Assembly: GCA_903860195.1 (NCBI GenBank)
Contig: CAIOPO010000040.1
Coordinates: 1-48,524 of the forward strand
Length of the DNA stretch: 48,524 bases
Source of the DNA: an uncultured Opitutia bacterium
Lineage (GTDB): Bacteria; Verrucomicrobiota; Verrucomicrobiia; Opitutales; UBA953
Reading direction: 5' to 3'
Positions 36,510 to 45,145 of this stretch are shown here, in pieces. How positions within the stretch are numbered: the first letter of the stretch is position 1; each line of letters begins with the position of its first letter. The notes below the pieces were generated by a model. It searched no databases. It was not told the origin of the DNA and worked only from the letters and a program-made list of their open reading frames with translations. A program made the position numbers and the translations under genes.

Positions 36510-38030
36510 TTGTCCGACAAGGCCTTCCAAGTCATCGCCCGCCGCTGGCGGCCCCGCCGCTTCGAGGAGCTGGTCGGTCAGGACCACATCGTCCGTACCC
36601 TGCGCAACGCGCTGGACGGCGGCCGTCTGCCGCACGCCTGGCTCTTCGTCGGTCCCCGCGGCACGGGCAAGACGACCACGGCCCGCATCCTCGCCAAGGC
36701 CCTCAACTGCGCGGGCGGGCCCAAGTCGGAGTTCAAGGCCGACGATCCCGTGGCCCTCGCCATCGAGCAGGGGAGCTGCCTTGACGTGGTGGAGATCGAC
36801 GCGGCCTCCAACCGTTCGCTGGAGGACGCCAAGCGCATCCGTGAGGAGTGCCAGTTCGCCCCCACGGGATGCCCCTTCAAGGTCTTCATCATCGACGAGG
36901 CCCACCAGCTCACCAAGGACGCGTTCAACGCGCTGCTGAAGACCCTCGAGGAGCCGCCGCCCTGGGTGAAGTTCATCCTCGCGACCACCGAGGCGGACAA
37001 GGTGCTGCCCACCATCACCTCGCGCTGCCAGCGTCTGGAGTTCCACCCGATCGACGAGGACGTGATCGCCGACCAGCTGGAACGCATCGTGAAGGCCGAC
37101 GGGGTCTCCGCCGACCGGCCCGCGCTCCGCGCCATCGCCCGTCTCGCCGCCGGCGGGATGCGCGACTCTCAGTCGATCCTCGACCAGGTGATCTCCTTCG
37201 CCGGACGCAAGGTCACCGAGGCCGACGTGCTCTCGATCTACGGCCTCGCCTCGGCCGGACAGGTGGAGCAGCTCGCCAAGGCCCTCGCCACGGCGGACGG
37301 TCCCGCCACGCTCGCCCTCTGCGACGTCTTCCATCAGGAGGGCAGGGACCTCATCCGCGTGCTCTCCGACCTGCAGTCGCGCGTGCGTGACGCCACGCTC
37401 GACTCGGTGCGCAAGGGCGGTTCCTCGCCGTTGCTCGGTGGCGCGCTCTCCACCGAACAGCTCGTCAGGCTGCTCGAATGCCTCCAGCAGGGAGAGCAGG
37501 GCATCCGCCACGGACTTTCGCCCCGGGCCAACTTCGAGGTGACGATGCTGCAGGCCATCGAACGAACGCGGGCCAGGCCGATCGACGCCCTCATCAAGGA
37601 CATCGCCGCCGCCGCAGCCGGACTCCCCAGGGAGCCCGGCCAAAAAAAAATAGGGACGACGCCGCCCGCACCGCCGACGCAACCGGCGGGCCCGCCGCCG
37701 GCGACGGCGACGGAGTCGGTCGCGGCCGAGCCTGAACGCGCCCCCGCTGAACCGGACGAGGCCGTCTCCGTTCCACCGCTCGACGTCGCCGCCGCGGAGG
37801 AGGAAGCCGATCAGGCCGGACGCCGCGACGACTTCGTCTTCCCTGATCTCGGCGCCGAAGTGCGCGCCGTCGCCGACCAGGGCCGCGCCGCCTTCCCGGG
37901 CGACAAGGACTTCCAGGCGGCGGTCGAATCGCTGCCCCCGGGGCTGCGTGAAAAACTGAAGGAGACCCTGGGCGCCGAGTTCACGGCCCTGCGTCCCGTT
38001 CCGGCAGGACGCCTCCGGCGCCCTACCTGA
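36510..38030 (+). CDS. dnaX: DNA polymerase III subunit gamma/tau
   Basis: 506 aa for the full (tau) form. Motor of the clamp loader. TTG start at 36510; an in-frame stop at 36474 limits other choices. Walker A is GPRGTGKTTTARILAKAL (about 49-66), Walker B VFIIDEAHQLTKDAFNALLK, SRC-type arginine finger TSRCQRLEFHP. The four-cysteine zinc module usual between Walker A and EIDAASN is missing; only two isolated Cys remain. Domain III ends near residue 375. A nine-A run then follows (37642-37650), predicted to yield a short gamma form. The remaining 126 residues are Pro/Ala-rich linker plus a small C-terminal domain. A perfect TTGACA lies at 36473-36478 but its -10 is poor. Confidence 0.96.
   Translation: MSDKAFQVIARRWRPRRFEELVGQDHIVRTLRNALDGGRLPHAWLFVGPRGTGKTTTARILAKALNCAGGPKSEFKADDPVALAIEQGSCLDVVEIDAASNRSLEDAKRIREECQFAPTGCPFKVFIIDEAHQLTKDAFNALLKTLEEPPPWVKFILATTEADKVLPTITSRCQRLEFHPIDEDVIADQLERIVKADGVSADRPALRAIARLAAGGMRDSQSILDQVISFAGRKVTEADVLSIYGLASAGQVEQLAKALATADGPATLALCDVFHQEGRDLIRVLSDLQSRVRDATLDSVRKGGSSPLLGGALSTEQLVRLLECLQQGEQGIRHGLSPRANFEVTMLQAIERTRARPIDALIKDIAAAAAGLPREPGQKKIGTTPPAPPTQPAGPPPATATESVAAEPERAPAEPDEAVSVPPLDVAAAEEEADQAGRRDDFVFPDLGAEVRAVADQGRAAFPGDKDFQAAVESLPPGLREKLKETLGAEFTALRPVPAGRLRRPT
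37629..37653 (+). promoter_or_regulatory. programmed frameshift / transcriptional slippage site in dnaX
   Basis: AGGGAG (37629-37634) is followed seven bases later by nine consecutive A (37642-37650) and then TAG. In frame the codons are CAA AAA AAA ATA. A shift to +1 (loss of one A) reads TAG at once, giving a protein of about 380 aa; a shift to -1 adds 28 residues and stops at TGA 37733-37735. The AGGGAG element is the same hexamer used in E. coli dnaX, and downstream sequence is GC-rich with inverted repeats. Confidence 0.75.
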
Positions 38031-38032
38031 GC

Positions 38033-38494
38033 ATGCCCGTGCCGGTGGAGATCGGGATCATCTCGGACACGCACGGGCTGCTCCGGCCCGAAGCCGTGCT
38101 CGCGCTGGAGGGTTGCGCCGAAGTGCTGCATGCGGGCGACGTCTGTTCGGAACGGATCGTCGGGGAGCTGGCCGAACTGGTCGCCCCCTGTCATGCCGTG
38201 CGCGGCAACTGTGACGCGGATCCGGGGCTGCCGGGCTTCGTGCTGCGGGCGCTCGGCGGCTCGCGGGTGCTGGTGCACCACGGGCATCAGCCCTTCGACG
38301 AGGAAGCGCTGGCGCCTGATGTCGTGATCACGGGCCACACGCACGTGCCGTTGATCGAGAGCCGGGGCGGCGTGCTCCGGATCAATCCCGGGAGCGCCGG
38401 CCCGCGCCGCTTCCGTCTGCCGGTCAGCGTCGCCCGCCTCACGCTGGGAGAAGGCCCGCCCCGCGCGCGCATCATCGAACTCGACGTCGCATGA
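38033..38494 (+). CDS. YfcE/MJ0936-family metallophosphoesterase
   Basis: 153 aa, a compact calcineurin-like phosphoesterase. Metal ligands are in order: IISDTHG (Asp, His), HAGDV (Asp), RGNCD (Asn), HHGHQ (His) and TGHTHVP (two His). Members hydrolyse phosphodiesters; the substrate here is not known. It starts 2 bp after dnaX and overlaps hrpB by four bases (ATGA), so the three are probably co-transcribed. Confidence 0.92.
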   Translation: MPVPVEIGIISDTHGLLRPEAVLALEGCAEVLHAGDVCSERIVGELAELVAPCHAVRGNCDADPGLPGFVLRALGGSRVLVHHGHQPFDEEALAPDVVITGHTHVPLIESRGGVLRINPGSAGPRRFRLPVSVARLTLGEGPPRARIIELDVA

Positions 38495-41022
38495 GCCGCC
38501 CGCTGCCGATCGACGATCTGCGCCCGGCCCTGGCCGAGGCCTGCGGACGCACGCGCCGCATCGTCCTGCGCGCGCCGACGGGCTCGGGCAAGTCCACGCG
38601 GATCCCCCAGATGCTCATCGACCTGGGCCTGGTCCGGGGGCAGGTGCTCGTCCTCCAGCCGCGGCGGATAGCCGCACGGATGCTCGCCGCCCGCATCGCG
38701 CACGAACGGGGCTCGCGGCTGGGCGGGGAGGTGGGCTATCAGGTCCGCTTCGACCGGGCCGAGTCCGCTGAGACCCGCATCAAGTTCATCACGGAGGCGC
38801 TGCTGCTGCGGCAGGTGGCCGCCGATCCTTCGCTACGCGGCGTCGGCGCCATCGTGTTCGACGAGTTCCACGAGCGCAACCTCCATTCGGACGTCGGGCT
38901 CGCGCTCGCCCGCAGGATCCAGGAGTCCGGCCGCCCGGACCTGCTCATCGTCGTCATGTCCGCCACGCTCGACACCGAGGGCGTGGCGCGCTGGCTCGAG
39001 GGGGCCGCCACGCTCGCCGCCGACGGACGGACGTTCCCCGTCGAGGTGGAGCATCTGCACGTGCCGCGGGACTCGCGCCGACCGGTCTGGGAGCTCGCCG
39101 CGGAACAGGTCGGACGCGTGCTCCGGGAGGAGCCGGAGGGCGACGTCCTCGTGTTCATGCCCGGGTCCTACGAGATCATGCGCACGATCGGGGCCGTGCG
39201 CGCTTTGTCCGAATCGGGAGGCGTCGAAGTGCTTCCGCTCCACGGCGAGCTGCCTCCGGACGAGCAGGACAGGGCGGTGCAGCCCGGGCCCGGACGCAAG
39301 GTCATCGTCGCGACGAACGTCGCCGAGACTTCGCTCACCATCCCCGGCGTCCGTGCCGTGGTCGACTCCGGCCTGGCCCGGGTGGCGCGTTTCGACGCCC
39401 AGCGCGGGATCGGCACGCTCCTGGTCGAGCCGGTCTCCCGCGCCTCGGCGGAACAGCGCGCGGGCCGCGCGGGCCGCACCGGGCCGGGACGATGCGTGCG
39501 GCTCTGGTCGCGCACCGACCACGAATCACGTCCCCTTCGGGAGACGCCGGAGGTGGCCCGGGTCGACCTTGCCGAGACGGCGTTGCTGCTGCTTGCCTCC
39601 GGATGGGGCGACCCCGAGGCGTTCCCCTGGTATGAAAAGCCCGAGGCCGCCGCCCTGCGACGCGCCCTCGCCCTGCTTCACGACCTCGGCGCCCTGGACG
39701 CCTCCGGCGCGGTCACTCCGGTAGGCCGGCGCATGGCGGCCTTCCCCGCTCATCCGCGCTACGCCCGGATGCTGCTGGCCGCAGGCGAGCAGGGCTGCGT
39801 GGCGGAGGTCGCCCGCATCGCGGGGCTCGCCCAGGGCCGCGACATCCTTTTCCGGAAAGTGGACGGCCGCACCGAGGAGGCCCGCGACGCCGTCTTCCAG
39901 GAAGAGGGGTCGGACTTCTTCGCACGACTGGCGCTGCTGCGCCGGGCCGCCGAACTCCGCTTCGACCCGGACGCCTGCGAGCGGCTCGGGGTCCACGGAC
40001 TTTCCGCCCGTCAGGCGGACCAGGCCGCCCGCCAGTTCCTTCGCATCGCCGAGGGGCAGCGTCTGCCCGTGAACGAGGCGCCGGCGTCCTCCGAATCCGT
40101 ACGGCGGTGCCTTCTGCTCGGCTTCTCCGACCGGCTCGCCGTCAGGCTCGACGCCGGCACCTTGCGCTGCGCCGTGGTGCACGGCCGCAAGGGAGAACTC
40201 CGTCGCGAGTCTTCGGTCAGGTCCGCCCGGCTCATCGTCGCCGCGGAGATCGACGAGATCCAGGCGCGCGGGGAGGTCACCACCTTCCTCTCCCTCTGCA
40301 CCGCCGTGGAGGAGGCCTGGCTCAAGGAGCTGTGGCCCGATGAATTCTCCGAATCGGCCTCCGTCCGCTTTGACGCCACGCAGCGCCGGGTGGTCACGCG
40401 CACCGAACGCAGGTTCCGTGACCTGGTGCTGGAGCATGCCGAGCGCGACGCCGGGCCTTCCGACGAGGCGAGCCGCCTGCTGGCGGAGGAGGTGCTCGCC
40501 GGAAGGCTTGTCCTGGAGAGATGGGACGAGCAGGTCGACGCCTGGATCCGGCGCGTGAACTTCCTCGCCCGCCACTGTCCCGAGCTCTCCGTGCATCCCT
40601 TCGACGAGTCCGCCCGCCGCATGGTGGTCGAGGAGGTCTGCGCCGGGGCCGTCTCCGCCCGCGACTTGCGGGATCGTCCGGTCCTGCCGGTCGTGCGCGG
40701 TTGGATCACCCATGAGCAGGCCATGGCGCTCGAATCCTTCTGCCCGGAGAAGATCGTCCTCCCCAGGAAGAAGCATCCTGCGCGCATCGAATACACTTCT
40801 GACGGCGAGGCCGTCATCGAGGCCACCGTGCAGGAGCTGTATGACGTCCCGGGTTCGCGTCTGAGGGTCTGCCAGGGCCGCGTGCCGGTCGTCGTCTGCG
40901 TGCAGTCGCCGGCGCGCCGCACGCAGCAGCGCACCACCGACCTCGACGCGTTCTGGAAGGGGTCCTACGAGGCGGTGAAAAAGGAGCTCAAGGGCCGCTA
41001 CCCGCGGCATGAATGGCGATGA
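38491..41022 (+). CDS. hrpB: ATP-dependent helicase HrpB
   Basis: 843 aa DEAH-type (here DEFH) RNA helicase. Walker A lies at about residues 30-38 (APTGSGKST), motif II is VFDEFHERNLHSD, motif III MSATLDT. In the C-terminal half are VATNVAETSLTIPGVRAVVD and SAEQRAGRAGRTGPGRCVRL (motif VI), then the HrpB-specific end with PARIEYTSDGEAVIEATVQE. Bacterial HrpB function is not well understood. The ATG overlaps the preceding gene. Confidence 0.95.
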   Translation: MSRPLPIDDLRPALAEACGRTRRIVLRAPTGSGKSTRIPQMLIDLGLVRGQVLVLQPRRIAARMLAARIAHERGSRLGGEVGYQVRFDRAESAETRIKFITEALLLRQVAADPSLRGVGAIVFDEFHERNLHSDVGLALARRIQESGRPDLLIVVMSATLDTEGVARWLEGAATLAADGRTFPVEVEHLHVPRDSRRPVWELAAEQVGRVLREEPEGDVLVFMPGSYEIMRTIGAVRALSESGGVEVLPLHGELPPDEQDRAVQPGPGRKVIVATNVAETSLTIPGVRAVVDSGLARVARFDAQRGIGTLLVEPVSRASAEQRAGRAGRTGPGRCVRLWSRTDHESRPLRETPEVARVDLAETALLLLASGWGDPEAFPWYEKPEAAALRRALALLHDLGALDASGAVTPVGRRMAAFPAHPRYARMLLAAGEQGCVAEVARIAGLAQGRDILFRKVDGRTEEARDAVFQEEGSDFFARLALLRRAAELRFDPDACERLGVHGLSARQADQAARQFLRIAEGQRLPVNEAPASSESVRRCLLLGFSDRLAVRLDAGTLRCAVVHGRKGELRRESSVRSARLIVAAEIDEIQARGEVTTFLSLCTAVEEAWLKELWPDEFSESASVRFDATQRRVVTRTERRFRDLVLEHAERDAGPSDEASRLLAEEVLAGRLVLERWDEQVDAWIRRVNFLARHCPELSVHPFDESARRMVVEEVCAGAVSARDLRDRPVLPVVRGWITHEQAMALESFCPEKIVLPRKKHPARIEYTSDGEAVIEATVQELYDVPGSRLRVCQGRVPVVVCVQSPARRTQQRTTDLDAFWKGSYEAVKKELKGRYPRHEWR

Positions 41023-41690
41023 GTTCCGGCCTCTGGAGCGAAGTGCCGCTGCACGTCATCGACTTCGAGGGCGGGCCCCGCACCGGCGTCGTCGAGCACG
41101 GCGTGGTCACGCTGCTGGGCGGGGAGGTGCTGGCCGCCTCGACCGGCTTGCACGCTCCCGGCGCCCCCGTGCCGTCGGTCGACACCCAGTGCCACGGGCT
41201 TTCGGACCGTGATCTCGCGGGCGAAGCCCCTTTCTCCGCCGAGTGGGACCGGTGGGTCGCGCTCAGGCGGTCCGGGCTCTTCGCGGCGCACAACGCCTCG
41301 GTCGAGGCCGGACTGCTGCGTTCCACCTGGGCCCGTCCGCCGGCGTCCCCGGCCTTCGTCGCTCCGGAAGCGGTGGCCGAATGGGGCCCTTGGATCGACA
41401 CCTGCCGCCTCGCCCGTCTCTGGATGCCGACCTTGGGCGACTACCGTCTGGCCTCCCTGGTCTCCGTGCTCCGTCTCGGCCACCGACTCGACCAGCTTGC
41501 GGCGGTCCATTGTCCGCCGGCACGCCGCCGTCACCACTGCGCGCTGTACGACGCCCTCGCGGCGGCCCTCGTCCTGCGCGCGCTCTGCGCCATCGAAGGC
41601 CGTTCGGCCTCGACCCTCGCCCAGCTCGTCCGGGACGGTCTTCCGGCCGCCTCGGCGGGCGAGATGCACCAGGGAGAGCTCGACCTGTAG
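41019..41690 (+). CDS. DEDDh 3'-5' exonuclease (RNase T / DnaQ-epsilon-like)
   Basis: About 223 aa. Exonuclease motifs are in order: VIDFEGGP (Exo I, Asp/Glu), AHNASVEAGLLRS (Exo II, Asn/Glu in place of Asp), WIDTCRLARLW and HHCALYDALAAALVL (Exo III, His and Asp). Some residues differ from classical DnaQ (AHNASVE where AHNAxFD is usual). The ATG at 41019 overlaps the hrpB stop (ATGA); an alternative ATG is at 41013. Substrate, RNA or DNA, cannot be told from the sequence. Confidence 0.85.
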   Translation: MSSGLWSEVPLHVIDFEGGPRTGVVEHGVVTLLGGEVLAASTGLHAPGAPVPSVDTQCHGLSDRDLAGEAPFSAEWDRWVALRRSGLFAAHNASVEAGLLRSTWARPPASPAFVAPEAVAEWGPWIDTCRLARLWMPTLGDYRLASLVSVLRLGHRLDQLAAVHCPPARRRHHCALYDALAAALVLRALCAIEGRSASTLAQLVRDGLPAASAGEMHQGELDL

Positions 41691-41697
41691 TTTTCCC

Positions 41698-41727
41698 TTC
41701 ACTCCTGCTGGGGCGCGGAACTAGATA
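41698..41727 (+). promoter_or_regulatory. possible mdh promoter
   Basis: TTCACT (41698-41703), an 18-bp spacer and TAGATA (41722-41727) form a plausible sigma-70 promoter. The predicted start near 41734 lies only about three bases before the mdh ATG. This is weak evidence on its own. Confidence 0.3.
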
Positions 41728-41736
41728 GCCCCTCTC

Positions 41737-42738
41737 ATGGCCTCCAAGACTCCCATCCGCGTGGCGGTGACCGGCGCCGCCGGCAACATCGGTTACGCCG
41801 CCATCTTCCGCCTCGCGTCCGGCGCCGTGTTCGGACCCGACCAGCCCGTCGCGTTGAACCTCATCGAGGTCGGACCCGGTCTCAACGCGCTCACCGGCGT
41901 GGTCATGGAGCTGCAGGACTGCGCCTTCCCCCTGCTCACCGACGTCGTCGCCACCGGCGACCTCGACGTCGGCTTCAAGGACGCCGACTGGTGCCTGCTC
42001 ATCGGCGCGGTGCCACGCAAGGACGGCATGGAACGCAAGGACCTCCTCGGCATCAACGGCAAGATCTTCGTCGGACAGGGCCAGGCCATCGCGCGCAGCG
42101 CCCGTCGGACCGCCAAGGTCCTCGTGGTGGGCAATCCCTGCAACACCAACTGCCTCATCGCTCTCCGCTCAGCGTCGGGACTGCCGGCGGAGAATTTCTT
42201 CGCGATGACCCGGCTCGACGAGAACCGCGCCAAGTCGCAGCTCGCCGCCAAGGCCGGCGTGCACTGTTCGGCCGTCCGCAATGTCGCGATCTGGGGCAAC
42301 CACTCCTCCACCCAGTATCCTGACTTCACCAACGCCACCGTCGCCGGCCGCCCCGCGACCCAGGCGATCACCGACCATGCCTGGCTGAAGGAGACCTTCG
42401 TCGCCGACGTCCAGAAGCGCGGCGCCGCGGTGATCAAGGCCCGCGGAGCGTCCTCCGCGGCCTCCGCCGCCAACGCCGCGCTGGACACCTTGCGCAGCCT
42501 GCATTTCCCCACCCCGGCCGGCGAGTGGCACTCCGTCGCGGTCCTTTCGAAGGGCGATTACGGCATCACTCCGGGCATCGTCTTCGGCTATCCTCTCCGC
42601 ACCAAGGCCGACGGCTCCTGGGAGATCGTGCAAGGGCTGCCCCTCGACGCCTTCTCCAAGGAGAAGATCGCGATCACCGAGAAGGAGCTGCTTGAGGAGC
42701 GCGCCACGGCCTCCGAGGCCCTCGGCGTGAACCTCTGA
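41737..42738 (+). CDS. mdh: malate dehydrogenase, NAD-dependent
   Basis: 333 aa. Oxidises malate to oxaloacetate in the citric-acid cycle. The nucleotide loop is [19 protein letters not shown], the mobile-loop and substrate arginines lie in [13 protein letters not shown], and [13 protein letters not shown] plus the catalytic His in [11 protein letters not shown] are characteristic of the cytosolic-type (type 2) malate dehydrogenases. It ends six bases before the converging DUF362 gene. Confidence 0.97.
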   Translation: MASKTPIRVAVTGAAGNIGYAAIFRLASGAVFGPDQPVALNLIEVGPGLNALTGVVMELQDCAFPLLTDVVATGDLDVGFKDADWCLLIGAVPRKDGMERKDLLGINGKIFVGQGQAIARSARRTAKVLVVGNPCNTNCLIALRSASGLPAENFFAMTRLDENRAKSQLAAKAGVHCSAVRNVAIWGNHSSTQYPDFTNATVAGRPATQAITDHAWLKETFVADVQKRGAAVIKARGASSAASAANAALDTLRSLHFPTPAGEWHSVAVLSKGDYGITPGIVFGYPLRTKADGSWEIVQGLPLDAFSKEKIAITEKELLEERATASEALGVNL

Positions 42739-42744
42739 AGGTCC

Positions 42745-43752
42745 TCAGGGCGCCGGTAGCCGTACCAGGGTGATGTCCGAGGGCTTGCAGCTGCCCAGTC
42801 GGATCTCCCCTGAATTGGCCGCCGCGAAGACGGGCGGCTCAGGATGGATGGGGTCCACGTTCCCCGCCCGACGGCCGGCGTTGATCTTCTGCAGCCCGAT
42901 GAAGTCGATGATGACCGGATTGGCGCTCGCCAGCAGGATCTTCTCCGAGCGCACCCAGCCCGCGTCATAGGTCGGACCTCCGAGCACCTGGTAGCGTTCG
43001 AGCGAGAGGATCGTCAGCGCGTTGCCTTTGGCCAGGCCGGGGATGGCGCAGACCTCGACCGCCACCTTCGAGGCGTTGAAGGGATTCTCCATGAAGCGGT
43101 CGGCATTGGCCATGTTGCCGAGCGAGGCGGAGGCGATCGCTCCGTGCACGCCGAGCGCCTTGCTGTCACTGAGGACCGGCAGGTTCACCCAGAAGTCCAC
43201 TTCGTCGAAGAGCGTCTTGGGCAGCACGCTCACGCGGGCGTCCCCCCAGGCCACGGGCGCCGAGCCGGGCCTCGGCAGCACCTGGTTCTCGTAGCGCAGC
43301 CGTTCGTCGCCCGCCCAGGCGGGCGCGAGCTTCTCCCAGGCCACGACGGGAGATCCTTCGAAGTCCTGCGCCCCGTCCGCCACCGTCGGGAGGAAGCCCG
43401 CCTGACGCAGGGAGAGGTCGCGCGCGTCGCAGATGATGAGCCCTTCCCGACGGAAGCCCCGTCGGACCAGCGCGGCGGAGACGGCGCGCACCAGCGGCTT
43501 GGGCGTGGACAGTCCCACGCCCGACTCCGAGCTCACCTTCAGCCCGCAGCGTGCGGCCGTGGCCGGCGAAAGCCGGCGGCCCGTGCGCTTTTCAAACTCG
43601 TCGAGCGAGCGCTCGATGGCGGCCCCGTATTCTCCGTCCGAGAACCCGGCTAGCCGCTGTTCGATGAGCAGCGACTTGGGGTCGGTGGTCGCCGCCGCCA
43701 GGGGCAAGGCGGTCATTGCCAGCAGCAGCCGGAATAAGTCCATGCCGTCCAT
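42745..43752 (-). CDS. exported DUF362-domain protein
   Basis: About 335 aa with the start at 43752 (MDGMDLFRL) or 43743; these give a signal peptide LFRLLLAMTALPLAAA. The longer frame upstream is Arg-rich, runs into the divergent transporter gene and was rejected. The DUF362 signature is clear: LKVSSESGVGLSTPKPLVRA and LIICDARDLSLRQAGF. DUF362 proteins bind metal or Fe-S in some cases; no cysteine cluster is seen here. VVAWEKLAP, LPVLSDSKALGVHGAIASAS and YQVLGGPTYDAG are further conserved-looking parts. Function is unknown. Confidence 0.8.
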   Translation of the reverse strand: MDGMDLFRLLLAMTALPLAAATTDPKSLLIEQRLAGFSDGEYGAAIERSLDEFEKRTGRRLSPATAARCGLKVSSESGVGLSTPKPLVRAVSAALVRRGFRREGLIICDARDLSLRQAGFLPTVADGAQDFEGSPVVAWEKLAPAWAGDERLRYENQVLPRPGSAPVAWGDARVSVLPKTLFDEVDFWVNLPVLSDSKALGVHGAIASASLGNMANADRFMENPFNASKVAVEVCAIPGLAKGNALTILSLERYQVLGGPTYDAGWVRSEKILLASANPVIIDFIGLQKINAGRRAGNVDPIHPEPPVFAAANSGEIRLGSCKPSDITLVRLPAP

Positions 43753-43825
43753 TCTCCCGCGCGCCGCCCCGCGGGCAAGCCGCTGTTTTGTTTGCACGCG
43801 GGTCCGGCGAGCCCATCGTGGGCGC

Positions 43826-45145
43826 ATGTCCGCAGCCCCGCGCCGCACCCTCGGCCTCATCTTCCTGACGGTGTTCATGGACATCGTGGGCTTCAGCGTG
43901 ATCATCCCGCTCTTCCCGCATCTCCTTGACCATTACGTCCGTACGGAAGGGGAGGCGGGGACCATCATCGGGTGGCTTTCGGCGACGGCGGAGGCCATGG
44001 GCGGCGACACCGTCTTCAAGAAGACGGTGCTGTTCGGCGGCCTGCTGAGCGCCCTCTACTCGTTGCTGCAGTTCGTCTTCTCCCCGATCTGGGGGTCCTT
44101 GTCGGACCGTGTCGGCCGGCGGCGGGTCCTGACTTTCACCCTGGCCGGCGGCGCGCTGTCCTATGCGCTCTGGATCTTTGCCGCGCAGTTCTGGGTCGTC
44201 GTCCTCACCCGCCTCATCTGCGGACTTCTCGCCGGCAACATCGCCGTCGCCAGCGCGGCCGCCGCCGACGTCACGGAGGAGAAGGACCGGACCAAGGGCA
44301 TGGCGGTCGTGGGCGTGGCCATCGGACTGGGCTTCGTCTTCGGGCCGGTGATCGGCGCCGTCGGTTCGCATCTTCAGCTTCCGCACGGCGCGCCTGACGG
44401 CCCCTTCGGCCTCAATCCCTTCTCGGTCCCGGCCATCATCTCGGCCTGCCTGGCCACGCTCAACTTCCTCCTGGTGCTTTTCCTTCTGCCGGAGACCCTG
44501 CCGGTGGACCGTCGGTCGTCCGAGGTCCGTCCGTCGGTGCTCGATCTCGTGAAGGTCAGGTCCGCTTCGGTCCGTCGGGCCTCCTGGGCCAATCTCGTCT
44601 ACCAGGTGGCCTTCACCGGGATGGAGAACACGATCGTGTTCCTCACCTTCGCGCTCTTCGCCTACAGTCCCCGCGACAACGCCGGACTCTTCCTGTTCAA
44701 CGGCGCCTGCATGATCGTCGCCCAGGGCCTTTCCCGGCGGCTCGTCGCGCGTCTGGGTCAGCGCAAGGTGCTCATGGCCGCGATGGCGGCCGCCGGCGCC
44801 GCCTTCGCCCTCATTGCCGGCATCCCTCATGTCATCGCCAAGCCCGGTGACGGCTCCGAGCCGCTCTTTTTCGCCGGCCTCGGGCTCATCTCCTTCGCCA
44901 CGGGCCTGATCCTGCCCAGCATGTCGGCGCTCGTGTCGCTTTATTCGGATCCCAGCGAACAGGGCCGCAATCTCGGCATCCTCCGTTCCGCCGGGGCCTT
45001 GGCGAGGGTGGTCGGCCCGGTGATCGCCGCGTTGGCCTACTTCCATTACGGCACGCACCTCTGGGTCTACCTGGGCGGCGCGTTGCTCATGCTTCCGGCC
45101 TTGCTCCTCGTGCGTTCGCTGCCCGAGCCCGCCGCCGGCGGCTGA
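43826..45145 (+). CDS. MFS transporter, TetA-like
   Basis: 439 aa with about twelve membrane helices. The start at 43826 begins the first helix TLGLIFLTVFMDIVGFSVII. The loop 2-3 MFS motif is WGSLSDRVGRRRVL. IGLGFVFGPVIGAVGS (motif C, found in drug-export MFS) lies in helix 5. A loop of charged residues RRSSEVRPSVLDLVKVRSAS separates the halves. Substrate unknown; a drug or metabolite exporter is likely. It converges on hemY with no bases between the stop codons. Confidence 0.88.
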   Translation: MSAAPRRTLGLIFLTVFMDIVGFSVIIPLFPHLLDHYVRTEGEAGTIIGWLSATAEAMGGDTVFKKTVLFGGLLSALYSLLQFVFSPIWGSLSDRVGRRRVLTFTLAGGALSYALWIFAAQFWVVVLTRLICGLLAGNIAVASAAAADVTEEKDRTKGMAVVGVAIGLGFVFGPVIGAVGSHLQLPHGAPDGPFGLNPFSVPAIISACLATLNFLLVLFLLPETLPVDRRSSEVRPSVLDLVKVRSASVRRASWANLVYQVAFTGMENTIVFLTFALFAYSPRDNAGLFLFNGACMIVAQGLSRRLVARLGQRKVLMAAMAAAGAAFALIAGIPHVIAKPGDGSEPLFFAGLGLISFATGLILPSMSALVSLYSDPSEQGRNLGILRSAGALARVVGPVIAALAYFHYGTHLWVYLGGALLMLPALLLVRSLPEPAAGG

